A stretch of DNA of 64,000 bases from Taudactylus pleione (lineage: Eukaryota; Chordata; Amphibia; Anura; Myobatrachidae). This document shows positions 10,756-21,472 of this stretch, piece by piece. Positions within the stretch are counted from its first letter, which is position 1. Each line of letters starts with the position of its first letter. The position numbers and the translations under genes are program-made. The stretch is from assembly GCA_031769625.1 (NCBI GenBank), contig JAUIMM010000040.1, forward strand, positions 15,451,501 to 15,515,500. The letters are read 5' to 3'. The notes under the pieces are model-generated. The model searched no databases, was not told where the DNA came from, and saw nothing but the letters and a program-made list of their open reading frames with translations.

Positions 10756-11829
10756 CAGTGGCGTAACTAGGGCAAGATGAAAAATGCCCCCCCCAATTAT
10801 ATGCGCGTGCCAAAAAAGTGGGCATGGCCACTGAAAAATGGGGGCATGTCAACATGACACACCACCATTTCTCATGGGAACATTCCTTTCCATTCCATAT
10901 GCACCTTAATGCCACCAGTAGTAGTGCCCCTTATGCAAAGCCCCCAGTAGTAGTGCCCTTTATGCAAAGCCCCTAGTAGTAGTGCCCCTCGTGCAATGCC
11001 CACTGTAGTAGTGCCCCTTATGCAATATCCCCAGTAGCAGTGCGACTTATGCAATGCCCCCTGTACTACTGTCTCTTATGCAGTGCCCCCTGATGTAGTG
11101 CACACTATGCAGTGCTCCAGTAGTAGTGACCCTTATGCAATGCTCCCTGTTGTATTGCACATTATGCAGTGCCCCCAGTAGAACCCCTTCTACAGTGCCC
11201 CCAGTAGTGCCACTTATACAGTGCCCCTTATGCAGTGCCCCAGTAGTGGCCCTTTTACAGTGCTGCCAGTAGTGCCCCTTATACAGTGCACCAGTAGTGC
11301 CCCTTATACATTGACCCCAGTAGTGCCCCTTATACAGTGACCCCAGTAGTTCCCCTTATATAGTGCCCCCAGTAGTGCCCCTTACATATATAACACACAG
11401 ACACACACAACACAAAACAAATACTTATCCGAATCCCCGCTCCTGTTCCCGCCGCCATCCCTGCTCCTCCCGCTCTGCACTATGGGATCGATGTCATGAT
11501 GTCTCTCCCTTCACCCACTGTGGGAGATGGAAGTTGGATCTCATGAGTGAGCTCCAGCCATGGGTGCAGCATTCATTGAGAGTCTTTCTGACTCATTGGC
11601 TGCTGAAACAAACACACCACTGCCGGGTAGTACACTCACTGTCAGTGCCCACTGTCAGTGAGTGTACTACCCAGTGGCAGCTACAGTGGGTTTGTATTAC
11701 TGTGTAGTGCGGATCGCACTACTCACTGAAACCACTGACCTGAATGGCGGCCGGCAGCACCACCCTACGCGGCCGATCCGACACCGCCCAGGGCACATAC
11801 CTCACCCGACCCCCCCAGTTACACCACTG
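10756..11829. mobile_element. Complete non-autonomous hAT element
   Basis: Termini are CAGTGGCGTAACTAGGG and CCAGTTACACCACTG, a typical hAT end pair. The 8-bp sequence GCAATATG occurs immediately outside both ends (10748-10755 and 11830-11837), an exact target duplication. The interior is mostly a minisatellite plus GC-rich sequence with no transposase. Confidence 0.9.
10908..11390. repeat. Minisatellite inside the hAT element
   Basis: Imperfect units of about 25-30 bp built on 'cccagtagtagtgccccttatg' run for nearly 500 bp. Unit length drifts and later units lose one 'tag'. The same 'agtagtgcccctt' theme, inverted as 'tactactggggg', appears in the hAT element at 39540-41666. Confidence 0.8.
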
Positions 11830-12430
11830 GCAATATGTTAAAAATTAGTGGGGATTATCTAACCCCCAGATACAGTGTAAATTATGCTCTTAAGATAATA
11901 GACCATATATAAGTAGATAAAAGTATTGTAAACAAAGGGTATATATAACAAATTTATGTGTGCCAGAAGGGAGAGGTAAGGTGAATAATCATAACATGAG
12001 GGTTGATGTATAGTGATTGTGCAATAAGATGCCCTATCCATGGTTTTTAAGCTGCCTGCAATAGGCACTGCAACTGTGCAATAGGCTCTGCAACTTTTAC
12101 TTCCCTGGACACTCTTGTCATAAATATTGCTACTTTTTTAGCATATATTTTAAAAGCCACCAACATTATTTCATCACATATATAGAGTGACAGTTATATT
12201 TTTGAGGGGTGGAACTAATAGCCACATGAATTGAATATGTTAGTTCAAATTAATTGTGTCTGATATTTAAATTTGAACTTTTAATTTGAACTGGACAGAT
12301 TATATAACATACACTGGATATTATTATCTGCAGACCTTATTGACTCATTTCATACTATAACACTAAAACCAATAATACTGAAACCCATTACAAGGTCCTG
12401 CACTGATGGTATTGGTGTCCCAGTCTTTTA
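11830..12430. other. Unassigned AT-rich DNA
   Basis: Holds the right copy of the hAT target duplication at its start. Otherwise nothing recognised. Confidence 0.4.
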
Positions 12431-12580
12431 GCGAAAATGTTTCCCGGGATGTCCAACAATTGTTGGAGGTGTAATGGCTCTGTCAGGACACCATTGCACT
12501 TTGGTGGGATTGTCCCATGCTCTACATGTTTTGGCACAGTAATTGCAACCGCCAAAAGTATTCAGGAAGATTTACTCTCA
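12431..12580 (+). pseudogene. L1/Tx1-like LINE ORF2 C-terminal fragment
   Basis: In one plus-strand frame the sequence reads AKMFPGMSNNCWRC, then after a short gap LHFGGIVPC. The arrangement CWRC...LH....C is the C-terminal cysteine-histidine segment of frog L1/Tx1 ORF2 proteins (usually C-W-R-C-x8-L-H-I-W-W-x-C-P). The hallmark WWxCP is changed to FGGIVP. No reverse transcriptase adjoins it, so this is a small decayed remnant. Confidence 0.55.
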
Positions 12581-13157
12581 TGCCATAATTTTTGGCTGTA
12601 AAATATTTTATGCAGGCTTCAATCCCACTATAAAAAGTCACAACTTCCCACTATGTCTGAGTGGTGTGCAAGGCTAGGCCACTGGATGAACTCATCATGT
12701 ACTCGGTTGATAGGTTTCAGGAATACTGTGTGATATTGTTTCAACGGCTCAAGTTTAAAAATACCAAGCACTGTGTCTGGAGCCTTGATGGAGTCATCCA
12801 GGATGCTCGGTTTTCCCAATCTAATGCCTTGGTACAATTATCTGCAGCCAGTTTTATTTTAGAGCACAAAATATAACAAAAAAATGAATCATAGCCTGTC
12901 AATCTTACTAACATCCAATTCTCTCTCTTAAGGACGAACCAATAGTCTCTCTCTCTTTTTCTCTCTCTTTCTGCAAGCTTCAACCTGCTCTGCAGGCAGT
13001 GAGACTGACTAGAGAAACGGTAACACCTTTTATCAGCCTCTCCCAAGTGGTCTAGCAATCAAGGTTGCTAAATTAGCTTTTGTCTACCAGATAGGAGCTA
13101 AGAACCTGCAGCATACATGCAGTATCTCCCTTTGATATCTTCCCCAGTGCTTTTGTC

Positions 13158-13160
<3 letters not shown>
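12581..13160. other. Unassigned, possibly more LINE-derived DNA
   Basis: Contains an AGAGAGAG/CTCTCTCT-rich patch at about 12920-12970. Small open frames on both strands show no family signature. Confidence 0.3.

Positions 13161-13199
<39 letters not shown>
13161..13199. repeat. (AT)n microsatellite
   Basis: About 19 uninterrupted AT units. Confidence 0.95.
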
Positions 13200-13203
<4 letters not shown>

Positions 13204-13334
13204 GTGTGTCAACAACAACCACATGACCCTGAAGTTTCTGGAACAAACAGCATTTGGCTGAGATGTTAGAAGATATAGCTACATGTGATTGTGACAGTTA
13301 GGTCAGTTAGAGGGAACCTGAGGTAGCCTACTGG

Positions 13335-13579
13335 CAGGGGCATTTCTAGAGAGGAGGGGGCCCGTGTGCAGTCTCCGTCATTGGCCCCCTCCTCTCCATC
13401 CAGCGGCTGGCAGCGCCCTGAGTAGTCTATAGCGCATGTGCAGGTCACCGGGAAAATGACACCGGCGGCAACGCGGGACTCCGGAGAGGTAAGTATAATA
13501 TGGATGCAGGGTGTGCGGTGTGGGCCCCCCTGGACCCAGGTGCCCCACATACCCTGCACCCATTATAAATACGCCCCTG
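13335..13579. mobile_element. Small hAT element
   Basis: Starts CAGGGGCATTTCTAGA and ends AAATACGCCCCTG. Flanking octamers CCTACTGG and TCTACAGG agree at six of eight positions, a decayed 8-bp duplication. An internal block around 'gggtgtgcggtgtgggcccc' is shared with the element at 61373-61727, indicating one family. Confidence 0.75.
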
Positions 13580-13724
13580 TCTACAGGATAGACACAGAAA
13601 AAGTGACAACACAAGTGAATCCAGAGCATAGATACATAGAGTGAAAGAAAGAAGCAGCTGAAGCTGAGGGGAAGAAAGTGTGTAGTGTGACCTGAGAGGT
13701 TCCTGGATAGAGGATGTAGTTATG

Positions 13725-14230
13725 AGACCAGTGACGGGGGAAGCCCGACAAGGGACTTAAGAAAGGCATCGAAATACCGATGCCTATCTTAATCCCGATG
13801 CCAGAACACAGAAGGACGCCAGCCCGAATGAGGTAAATCCAAGGCGCCCTTGGTGTTAGGGGGAGGGTTAGGCTTAGGTAGCATAGTGGGGTTAGCGTTA
13901 GGTTTTGAGGGGGAGGTTAGGGTTAAACACCCCTAAGAGGGAGGGTTAGGGTTAGGCACCACTGGGGGGGTAGGGTTAGGCACTAAGGGGGAAGGGTTAG
14001 GTTTAGGCACAAAGGGGGGAAACTTAGGTTTAGCCACTAACGGGGAAGGTTAGGGTGCAGGGTGGGGTGGGTCAGGATTAGGCTACAAGAAGGGAGGGTT
14101 AAGGGGAGAAGGGGGAGGGTAAGTATACTTACCCTACCCCTGTTAGGATACCAACCATCGGGATGCCGCTGTTGGTATTTTGATAGGAAGCATCCCGACA
14201 GACGGCATTACATACCGATTCCCCTGGATA
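13725..14230. repeat. GGGTTAG-rich tandem array within a probable MITE
   Basis: Between 13855 and 14125 an irregular unit of roughly 26-30 bp (aGGGTTAGGcactaaggggg) repeats about nine times. Flanks contain inverted motifs such as 'taccgatgcc' and 'ggcattacataccga', suggesting terminal repeats of a MITE. The array is telomere-like in composition but irregular, so it is not a true interstitial telomere. Confidence 0.65.
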
Positions 14231-14705
14231 GATGCCTCTGTGGGGAAACAAAGCTGCTTGCAATAGAAGAGAGAAGAGTATACTGTACCTATATATAAAG
14301 TGCGAAGCAGCAAATAAGACAGACAGCTATGGCGATGAGACTCCAATAAATGGATGGAGGTAAATGAGCAGCTACCAAAAGATTAGACAATGAGTGACCT
14401 GAGTGACCTGTGCAGCAAAGTAAAAGAAGTCAGACAAGTTGCATAGAAATGCCAAAATGCATGGGACTTGTAGTGCAATGATTAGTGCAAGTGTACAGAT
14501 AGGGGGTGGAATGCATTATGAATCACATCCCACCACTGATCACATGCATAGCAGCATTTAGTAATGCCATATGCATGAAGATCTGAGATTAGGACAGCTC
14601 TTCTGGTAACAACCATCCTGCGATGTGAGGACTTCTGGCTTCCAGGAGCAGTAGTAGATTGGATCTGTTACCTCCACATGTTGGAACAAGTATACAGTAG
14701 ATTAC
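14231..14705. other. Unassigned DNA
   Basis: Nothing recognised. Confidence 0.4.
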
Positions 14706-14956
14706 CATGTGAGTCATTCCATGTCAAGTGGATCTGGGGTCCCCATCTGACCATCTCATATTGTGATAAAATTTTACATGAAATATGGCATAAATGTCAG
14801 ACTAACATTGGGAGCATATTAGTTCACACTATGCAATAGTAACAAAGCACCCACCCCCACATTAGATCCATAGTTTTGCTAATATTACATATTGTGAACT
14901 AAAATTTGGTAGGAATGATCTTCAAAATTGGTCCTCTTGACATGGAATGACCCATG
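14706..14956. mobile_element. Foldback MITE, CATGTGAGTCATTCCATG termini
   Basis: Left end CATGTGAGTCATTCCATGTC pairs with right end GACATGGAATGACCCATG. Inner sequences 'tagttcaca' and 'tgtgaacta' pair as well. No clear target duplication and no coding content. Confidence 0.7.
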
Positions 14957-15074
14957 TGATGTACAGATTGTGGGCTATGTTTGAATTTAATCCAATGGTC
15001 AGCCACAGGTTGGTCACTCATGAATATTTGTGTTGGCAATTTTTGTTTTGAGCATTGGTGTGTCAAGAATGTGT

Positions 15075-15195
15075 CCCTGTTGACCTTTTGCACTATCGAC
15101 CTTTTGTACCTGTTGAACTTTTAACCCTGTCGACTTATTGCTTCTCGACCATTTGATGTCGACCTATACATTGCCAAACTTTTTAATGTCTACCT
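15075..15195. repeat. Degenerate TGTCGACC-type short repeats
   Basis: Variants of 'tgtcgacctttt' (tgttgacc, tatcgacc, tgtcgact, tctcgacc, tgtcgacc) recur every 15-25 bp. A related patch (atgtcgac repeated in both orientations) lies at 16096-16145. Probably fragments of one frog MITE. Confidence 0.5.
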
Positions 15196-17096
15196 GTAAC
15201 ATATCTGGGGATGGTGTTACCAGAACAGCGAGTACTACTTTGTTGGTTGAAAATTAGGTACTCACAAGTTACTTTAAGGAAGGGCTGCCATTCATGGCAA
15301 ATTTTAGCTGGGAGGCTTATGATGGGCCAGTGCTTTGTGCATGCTCCCCAGGCTAAAATCTGCCAGACAGTCACTGTCAGCAGCACAGTTCAAAATTAGC
15401 AGAAGCACTTCACTGTAGAAAATGGCAGTGTCCTCTGCAAATGGTAAATCACTGTCGGACAGCATAAAATATAGAGAGACATGCAGAACGGATCTCCTCT
15501 GCTAAAGGCGATGCACACAAAGGGATGGTGTGGTTGCATGTGATGCGACCTTGCCAGCTGCAGCACTTTTGGCTGCAGTCGCATTGCATGCAACGTCACC
15601 AGTTAAGTGGTTAATAACACCGCCGGTATATCATTTTGACACTCTTATTGGCATTGTCCCCCACATCTGGGCCTCCACAAACCTTAATCCAGCCATGACA
15701 TTTGCCTTGTCTGTTTTGTTTAGTAAATGTTACAAGAAAAAAGGTACAGCTAAGGACATTTAAATCATCTAAAGCTGGTAAATACTTGTACTTCTAGAAC
15801 TAAATAAAGCTCATAGAAGATCAATTTAAGTCTAGTCATATACATAGGAAAAACAGTTAAGAAAACAGTAAAACAAATGTATAAAATTGAATATGCTATA
15901 AAAAAACATTTTTACACAATGTTTTATGTAAGACTTAAATGATATTTTATATTACACTATTGGTGAGAAAATAATAAAGGAAAAAATAAAGGTAATTATA
16001 ATATTTTATCCTGTTCTTCTATTTTTTCCAAAATATAATCTCACTGAAACAATAAAAGAGAGATATATAAGAGTTATGCAATCACTGTTTACAATGTCGA
16101 CATTCACAATGTCGACAGTAGAAGGTTGACATGGATGTCGACATGGTTAAAATGTCTGATAATTTTCCACTGCCTGAAGAAACGGTCAGGCACCATGAAA
16201 TGTGTTGCAGAAATACAGAGAGACATTTTATTTATTTTATGGTTTAATTTTCATGTGTTAGCTATACCATGCCAACATTTTTCAGCATTTCATGCAAAAA
16301 TATTTTTTATTTGTTTTTATCTTTCATTACATTTAATTTCATGTAATTGGTTTTAGATGCATTTCCATGTCAATAATAGTGAGAACAGTTTTAGACCTTT
16401 TAATATGTCTCTCTGTGATATCATGGCTATGTATCTTTGAAAGAGCACTTTATTACAAATAAATAATAAAAAAATTTTAACATCAATTGTTGTTGGATAC
16501 TTCCTGTTTATATATAGCTCACCATACTGGTAAGTAAAGGGATCGGATCAACCACACATTCATCTGTAGACTATTTATTGGCCAGTGTCAAACAGTCCTC
16601 ATTTATATAGCTCATCAAATCAGTAAGAGATATGCTTCACCATTCACATATGTTTCACAGGCACAATTTCCCAGAATAAGCTTTAAATTACCCTTTCAAT
16701 GCAAAAAGAAAAACTTAGGGGAGATGTATTACAGCAGCACAGCTCGTGCCACTATAACTCTTCCTGCTTCGCCTCTTTACCAAGGTGAAGCAGGAAGCAG
16801 TACCGTCGAGATGTATAAATATCTCATCTGCCAGAGTGGGGGAGTGAAAACTCCCGCTTCCGGCAATCCCTGCCACAGCCCACAGCACATCAGCCTAGCG
16901 CTGTGTCTAACCACCTGGTCGGATCCACTAGCCATGTGTGAGATCTCACAAGCATAGCAAGATTTCATGTACAGCCTGGAGAACGGCAGCCACCGTAACC
17001 AGTCAGTGCTGTCCCCGCTTTTGTGTTAGTGCAACGACTGACTAAATCGATAGCTGCAGCTGTCGGAATGGTCAGTTCCACTAACCTTTTATACAT
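15196..17096. other. Unassigned DNA upstream of the LTR element
   Basis: No gene or complete repeat recognised. It holds the GTCGAC-rich patch at 16096-16145 and a MITE-like start 'ggggagatgtatta' at about 16718 with no matching end. Confidence 0.3.
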
Positions 17097-17139
17097 TTGT
17101 GATATCCCCCAAGTGAGACTCACTGGCACTTTAGGAGTT
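17097..17139 (+). repeat. 5' LTR remnant of the gag/Y-box retroelement
   Basis: TGTGATATCCCCCAAGTGAG followed by a diverged 'cactttaggagtta' matches the start of the sequence at 20791. The two lie on either side of the gag pseudogene in direct orientation, as LTRs would. After 'aggagtta' the copy is lost, replaced by unrelated inserted sequence. Confidence 0.6.
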
Positions 17140-18417
17140 ATATTATATTATATTGGCTGGGAACCACGTGGGTCGCAGCCCGGGAATACTGACAGCTCAT
17201 TCCCAAGTGCTATCATTCGCGTACTTTAACTACATGCTTCAGCATGTACTTACAGTGAGTCCGTGGTCCATAATGGATTTCTGCGGAGAACATCGTGGGA
17301 CAAAAGGTGAGTATTGGAATTTTTTTGCAGGTACATCCATGGATACTTTACGTTGACAAGGTGACGTGAACATCGGGCAGCAGGTAAGTATGTGAGAGTG
17401 AGGTAGGTGTGCAATAAACTTCTACTTTCTACGGTGTGTGAGTGATGTGTTTTTTTTAACTATTTATTTTACAGTGGAGGTACAGGTATCGCACGTCAGC
17501 TGCCACTTGTAGTTCCACAAGTGAAAATGGCAGGCATGCATTCCATGGTAAAATACAAAAGTCACACTTTATTTGGCCCTCCCATTACCCCTGTACCCAC
17601 CACTCCAGGGGTGCGGGGAAGAGCACCGGGCTTCAGACCAAGCCTAGGGTTCGGGAGAGGGGGGACCCCTTTTTTATGAGGTCCACACCTTCCCTGAGAT
17701 CCCTGGCTTGGCCTGAGCGGCTTGGGATGATAATGCTTGGACCTGGAGACCCGGTAATAGGGCCTCCGGGCTGTGGCATTACACCCCGGTCATTTTGGGT
17801 CCGGTGCTGGTTTTAAATATAGGGGGACCCGTACGCAATTTTTTTCACCCTATAGCTAAAACCAGGACTGGCCCTGCAGCCTGGTGCTGGTTCTTAAATT
17901 GAGGTGGAATCCTACTCATTTTGTTCCCCATAGTTTTAAGAACCAGAACTGGCTGGCAAGTCTGGGGCTGGTTAGCCTTTTTTTTTTGTTGGGGGGGGGG
18001 CACATCAATTTTTCCATTAAACTTAACCCTTACAACACTCTAGCCATTCATAAACATACACAAATCACACTAATTTGTGTATGTTAAAATGCAACTCGCA
18101 GCTCTGGAGGTGGTGCATTTAAAACTTATATTGAGTCCCCGATTTGAGTGTAAAACGGACGAAATTAGCAAAACGAATAATGGTAAATTCCCAATTTGGC
18201 AGAAATGAATGAAAAGTACTTCCGAGTTGAGCCATTGTGATATCATTTCTATTGTTCAAAACGGCCGAATTTGCGGCATAAAACCACCCGATTTCAACCT
18301 GAAAAATTAACAAATCACCCAACTTTAATCCTAGTAAATTCCCGATTTGCAAAAAAGTGATATTATCACCCAAGAATGCAAATCGGGACCAACACGAATC
18401 TTAGTAAATTTACCCCT
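17140..18417. mobile_element. Truncated large repeat inserted in or beside the 5' LTR
   Basis: The part at 17250-17540 is colinear with 26030-26300 in the right arm of the big palindrome, including paired splice-like sites and AATAAA. The part at 17820-17990 contains the 'gtgctggttct' and 'aaccaggac' motifs also found at 24740-24960, 26570-26830 and 38945-39190. The end at about 18130-18417 finishes 'agtaaatttacccct', a MITE-type terminus with no matching left end. I read it as a diverged, truncated relative of the palindromic element. Confidence 0.55.
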
Positions 18418-18455
18418 CAGAGTTCAAAGAAAGGAGATTGGGAACCTGAGGAAAG

Positions 18456-19480
18456 ATGTCAACAGACCAACCCACACCAGCAGAACTGTCCGGCAGCATA
18501 GCAGGATCATCAAACCCAGCAATGGCACAGATTACACTCCCTTACTATTTTGGGGCCTCGTGGCTCCCAACTTACAGTGGAGATGTTCATGGCACAAATG
18601 GGAGCACCCTTACTGAACTCAAAAATAAAATGAACTCTATGTTTCGATTGTACCCCCTGAGTGACCCACAGCAGTCAAAATATTAATAGGACAACTCAAA
18701 GAATCTGCCCCTCGAGAAATTATGTCATGGCCATTGGAGGAGAGGCAGAAAGTGGATCAAGTGCTAAATAGATTAGCCACCACATTTGAGACACAGACCT
18801 TATCTGCACTAAAAATTAAATTCTATGCTTGTAAACAGAGACTGGGAGAAACCCTTGTGAGTATGCCCTTACTCTACAAGAAGCCGTGCGTGCAATCCAG
18901 GCCATAGATGCAGAAGAAGTCAGGAATACGGATGAAGTATTAGTGACCCAGCTGGTTGCAGGGGCTAATGAAGAAGGGATCCAAGCCCAATTACAAATGC
19001 TGAGGATACAACTCCCGCAATACACCTTTCTGGACTTCAAGGAAGCAGCAATCAAGGTGATAGGCATGGTCATAGACCATGAAATGCCAGGATTTTCAGG
19101 AACGCCATCTGCCTTGGGCTAATTGCCTGAACCCCAATCAGACACTAAAGGAGAAGGATACTGCTTTACAAGGAGTACAGATGCCGACCACGGATCCTCT
19201 GCAGACTCTTAAAAGGCAAATGGAAGAGCTGACAGTAGGGATGGCAGAGATGTGGAAAGAGATGTGCAACATGTCAAAACCCCAAACACCTTGCTCAACA
19301 GAAGCAAGGTGGAGAACAGAGACGAAGAGAGTAACCAATCACTTTGATTCACAAAGACAACCCATCTGTCGAAGATGTAACCAGTGTGGTCACATTGAAC
19401 GCTATTGCATCCAGAGAGATCCTTTAAACACAGAAGTCCTGAGGCCAAGGACCAGCCCTCAAGAGGGACAGCCAGAATAG
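18456..19480 (+). pseudogene. Ty3-type retrotransposon gag pseudogene (capsid plus CCHC knuckle)
   Basis: Capsid-like coding sequence starts at the ATG at 18456 and is spread over three frames, with frame changes near 18670, 18860 and 19090. Recognisable segments are a YSGD entry motif at about residue 38, a WPLEERQKV stretch, then SALKIKFYACKQRLGETL and, in the next frame, EYALTLQEAVRAIQ. These follow the capsid order of Ty3/Gypsy-type Gag (ALKxRFFxRxQxxGEsLxxYALxLQE). Near the end is a perfect C-X2-C-X4-H-X4-C knuckle (CRRCNQCGHIERYC, about 19366-19410), the nucleic-acid-binding motif of Gag nucleocapsid. Protease, reverse transcriptase and integrase are not found before the 3' LTR, so the element was non-autonomous. 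The frame breaks make it inactive. Confidence 0.75.
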
Positions 19481-19529
19481 GTCCACTGATGGAAGAAGGG
19501 CAGCCCAGAGATGTGAGACTGGGCCCAAT

Positions 19530-20123
19530 ATTACAGAATCAAATAGAAATTGCGAGCACGCTACCTGCAAATGATGTTACATCAGCCACAGCGAGAAGAG
19601 TTTGGGGCAAAGTTGTAAGATTCCATGTGCAACACGGCTATGGATTCATAAAACAAGATGACACCACAAATTATATTTTTGTTCATTATATGGCCATTCA
19701 AAGAAAAATGCAAGGAAAAACCATCGTAGCCTGGGAGATGGAGAAATTGGGGAATTTGATATCATCTATGGAGAAAAAGGTCTACAGGCAACAAACGTCG
19801 CTGGTCCTGGTGGTGCTCCAGTTAAAGACAGCAGATATGTAACAAATCACAAGCATTGCTGGCGCTATCCACATCGCAGAGGTCCTCCACATTACTACCA
19901 GCAAAACTGCCAATACAGTGTAAGTGGAGAGGAGCGCGTGAAAGCAGAAAATGTGGTGGAAAGTGTACATCAACCACAGCCTTATCTGATGAGTCGCTAC
20001 CTACCATACTCTTCAGAGAGACCATATGGATGCAAACAACGATATCCTGATGTCCCAGAAGAAAGTGAATCATGGGGACGAATAAATCAAGTGACACGGT
20101 GCAGCAAGATCTGCAGGATATAA
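19530..20123 (+). pseudogene. Captured Y-box cold-shock-domain sequence inside the LTR element
   Basis: About 50 bases after the gag stop, a different frame reads VWGKVVRFHVQHGYGFI and then YIFVHYMAIQ. These correspond to the cold-shock domain of Y-box proteins, with RNP1 (NGYGFI, here HGYGFI) and RNP2 (VFVH, here IFVH) kept. After a frame change near 19735 the homology continues through the second half of the domain (GDGE...EFD..YGEKG.QA.NV.GPGG.PV) and into the adjacent basic region (RYPHRRGPP.YYQQN). The match runs across exon borders of normal Y-box genes without introns, as in a processed mRNA copy. Similarity becomes weak after about 20050. Known for the family: binding and masking of mRNA, notably in frog oocytes. 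Either the retroelement transduced Y-box mRNA or a processed Y-box pseudogene landed exactly behind gag. Confidence 0.75.
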
Positions 20124-20790
20124 CCAGACTGCAACTTCCTCCAGAGCCAGCATGTGATGGTGAGGCCAGAATGGAGGACATCGGTTCTAGTACAACCGAC
20201 TGTGATCAGGCAGATTCAAGTGCAGCTGACCAGGAAAAGGACACCAAGGAAGCGATATACACAGCTGCAAGAGAAGGTTGGGGATTCCCCCTAAACACAA
20301 TGCATCACCGCCTGAGCTTCATGATCCGGAAGAATCCCTAAGCAAAGCTAAAGAGGCAGTGAAATGGCTTTGTCCAGAGCGGCATCACAGAGATTATGAG
20401 TACACATCAATAAGTGGTAAAAGGTTCGTCTTTCTTCTGCAACAGGCAATTAGGAATGTCAGGAAAAACGAACAAAGGTGCTCCATCTATACACTATAGA
20501 CATTAGAGTGGTCAGTAGGGGTGACCATACCTCTGTATGAGTAGTCATAATGGTACTAGCGTTATTACTTTGATATTATGTATTTGTAACATAATTTGTT
20601 GAAAAGTGATTTTCAAACTTGTTTTTCACTGTTGCCATACCTTTTGCACTGATTGACCAATAACTTGATGCTCATTTTGTCCCTGCCTTTGATATTGTTG
20701 CTACATTCGAAAGACTGTTTATGCAAGACTTTGTAAAATTACTCTTTGCGTGAGGACACACAACCTTTCAGTGGGGAAGTACCTGTATGT
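20124..20790 (+). other. 3' region of the retroelement, no pol
   Basis: Contains short acidic open stretches (to about 20340, then a frame to 20499) that continue the coding look but match nothing I can name. Non-coding AT-rich sequence follows up to the 3' LTR. A purine stretch 'agtggggaag' at 20770-20779 could be the polypurine tract. No protease, reverse transcriptase or integrase motif was found. Confidence 0.5.
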
Positions 20791-20989
20791 ATGTGATATC
20801 CCCCAAGTGAGAATCATCAACACTGTAGGAGTTAAGGAGTTCTGCAGGGGTTAACTTTTCCTTCAGCTCCTCGCACTTGCATAAGGAAGTAGAAAACGTG
20901 CTCTGATTTTAGGAGCTGCAGAGAGACTGTGTGGACTGCATGTGAACACAGCCTGACAGCAGGGGATACAAAAAAAAATGAAGTGTGTG
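20791..20989 (+). repeat. 3' LTR, first part
   Basis: TGTGATATCCCCCAAGTGAG repeats the start of the 5' remnant at 17097. The sequence runs on to 20989, where a hAT element interrupts it. How far it resumes after 21366 (perhaps to about 21470) cannot be told, because the 5' copy is too short for comparison. No 5-bp target duplication could be defined. Confidence 0.55.
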
Positions 20990-21366
20990 CAGGGGTGCCG
21001 AGAGGGGGGCGGGTACTAATTACCCGGGCCCGGTCTTGCTGGAGGGGCCCAGCGGGGGCCCCGGGTCCGGCACCGCTCTCCCCCTCTTACATCACAGCAT
21101 CCCAGCACACACTGCTGTTTGCTGAGCTGCACTAGGAGACTGCTCGCAGCTGCTAAGAAGCAGCCACAGCAGTCTCCTATGCCTGTGGGGAGGAGCGATC
21201 AAGCTGATCGCGCCCTCCACTGGTTATGCACCAGGCTGAGGGGGCTCACTGCGCCCCCCTCGCCAGTGTGCAAAACTTTTCTTTTTTTTGTTTTTTACCT
21301 AAGGGGGCGTTGTCACACCTCCATTGATTAGTCAATGCCCCCTTTTACCCGGGCTTGGCGGGCCTG
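20990..21366. mobile_element. hAT element inserted in the 3' LTR
   Basis: Starts CAGGGGTGCCGAGAGG and ends CTTGGCGGGCCTG. The octamer AGTGTGTG sits directly outside both ends (20982-20989 and 21367-21374), an exact 8-bp duplication, although the right copy runs into a short GT repeat. 377 bp with no coding content. Confidence 0.8.
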
Positions 21367-21472
21367 AGTGTGTGTGTGTGTGAGAAGAGCAGACTGTACA
21401 TGGAGTATATGCATATCAAAATGCTGAAAATCAGAATGCACTGCTGTCAAAACAATGATAATATCAAACTGA

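Noticed and set aside
12628..12876. Opposed open frames of about 70 codons each
   Set aside because: No family pattern or splice context on either strand; likely chance frames next to a LINE remnant.
13855..14125. Interstitial telomere
   Set aside because: Units are irregular, 26-30 bp long, and only contain GGGTTAG as part of a longer motif.
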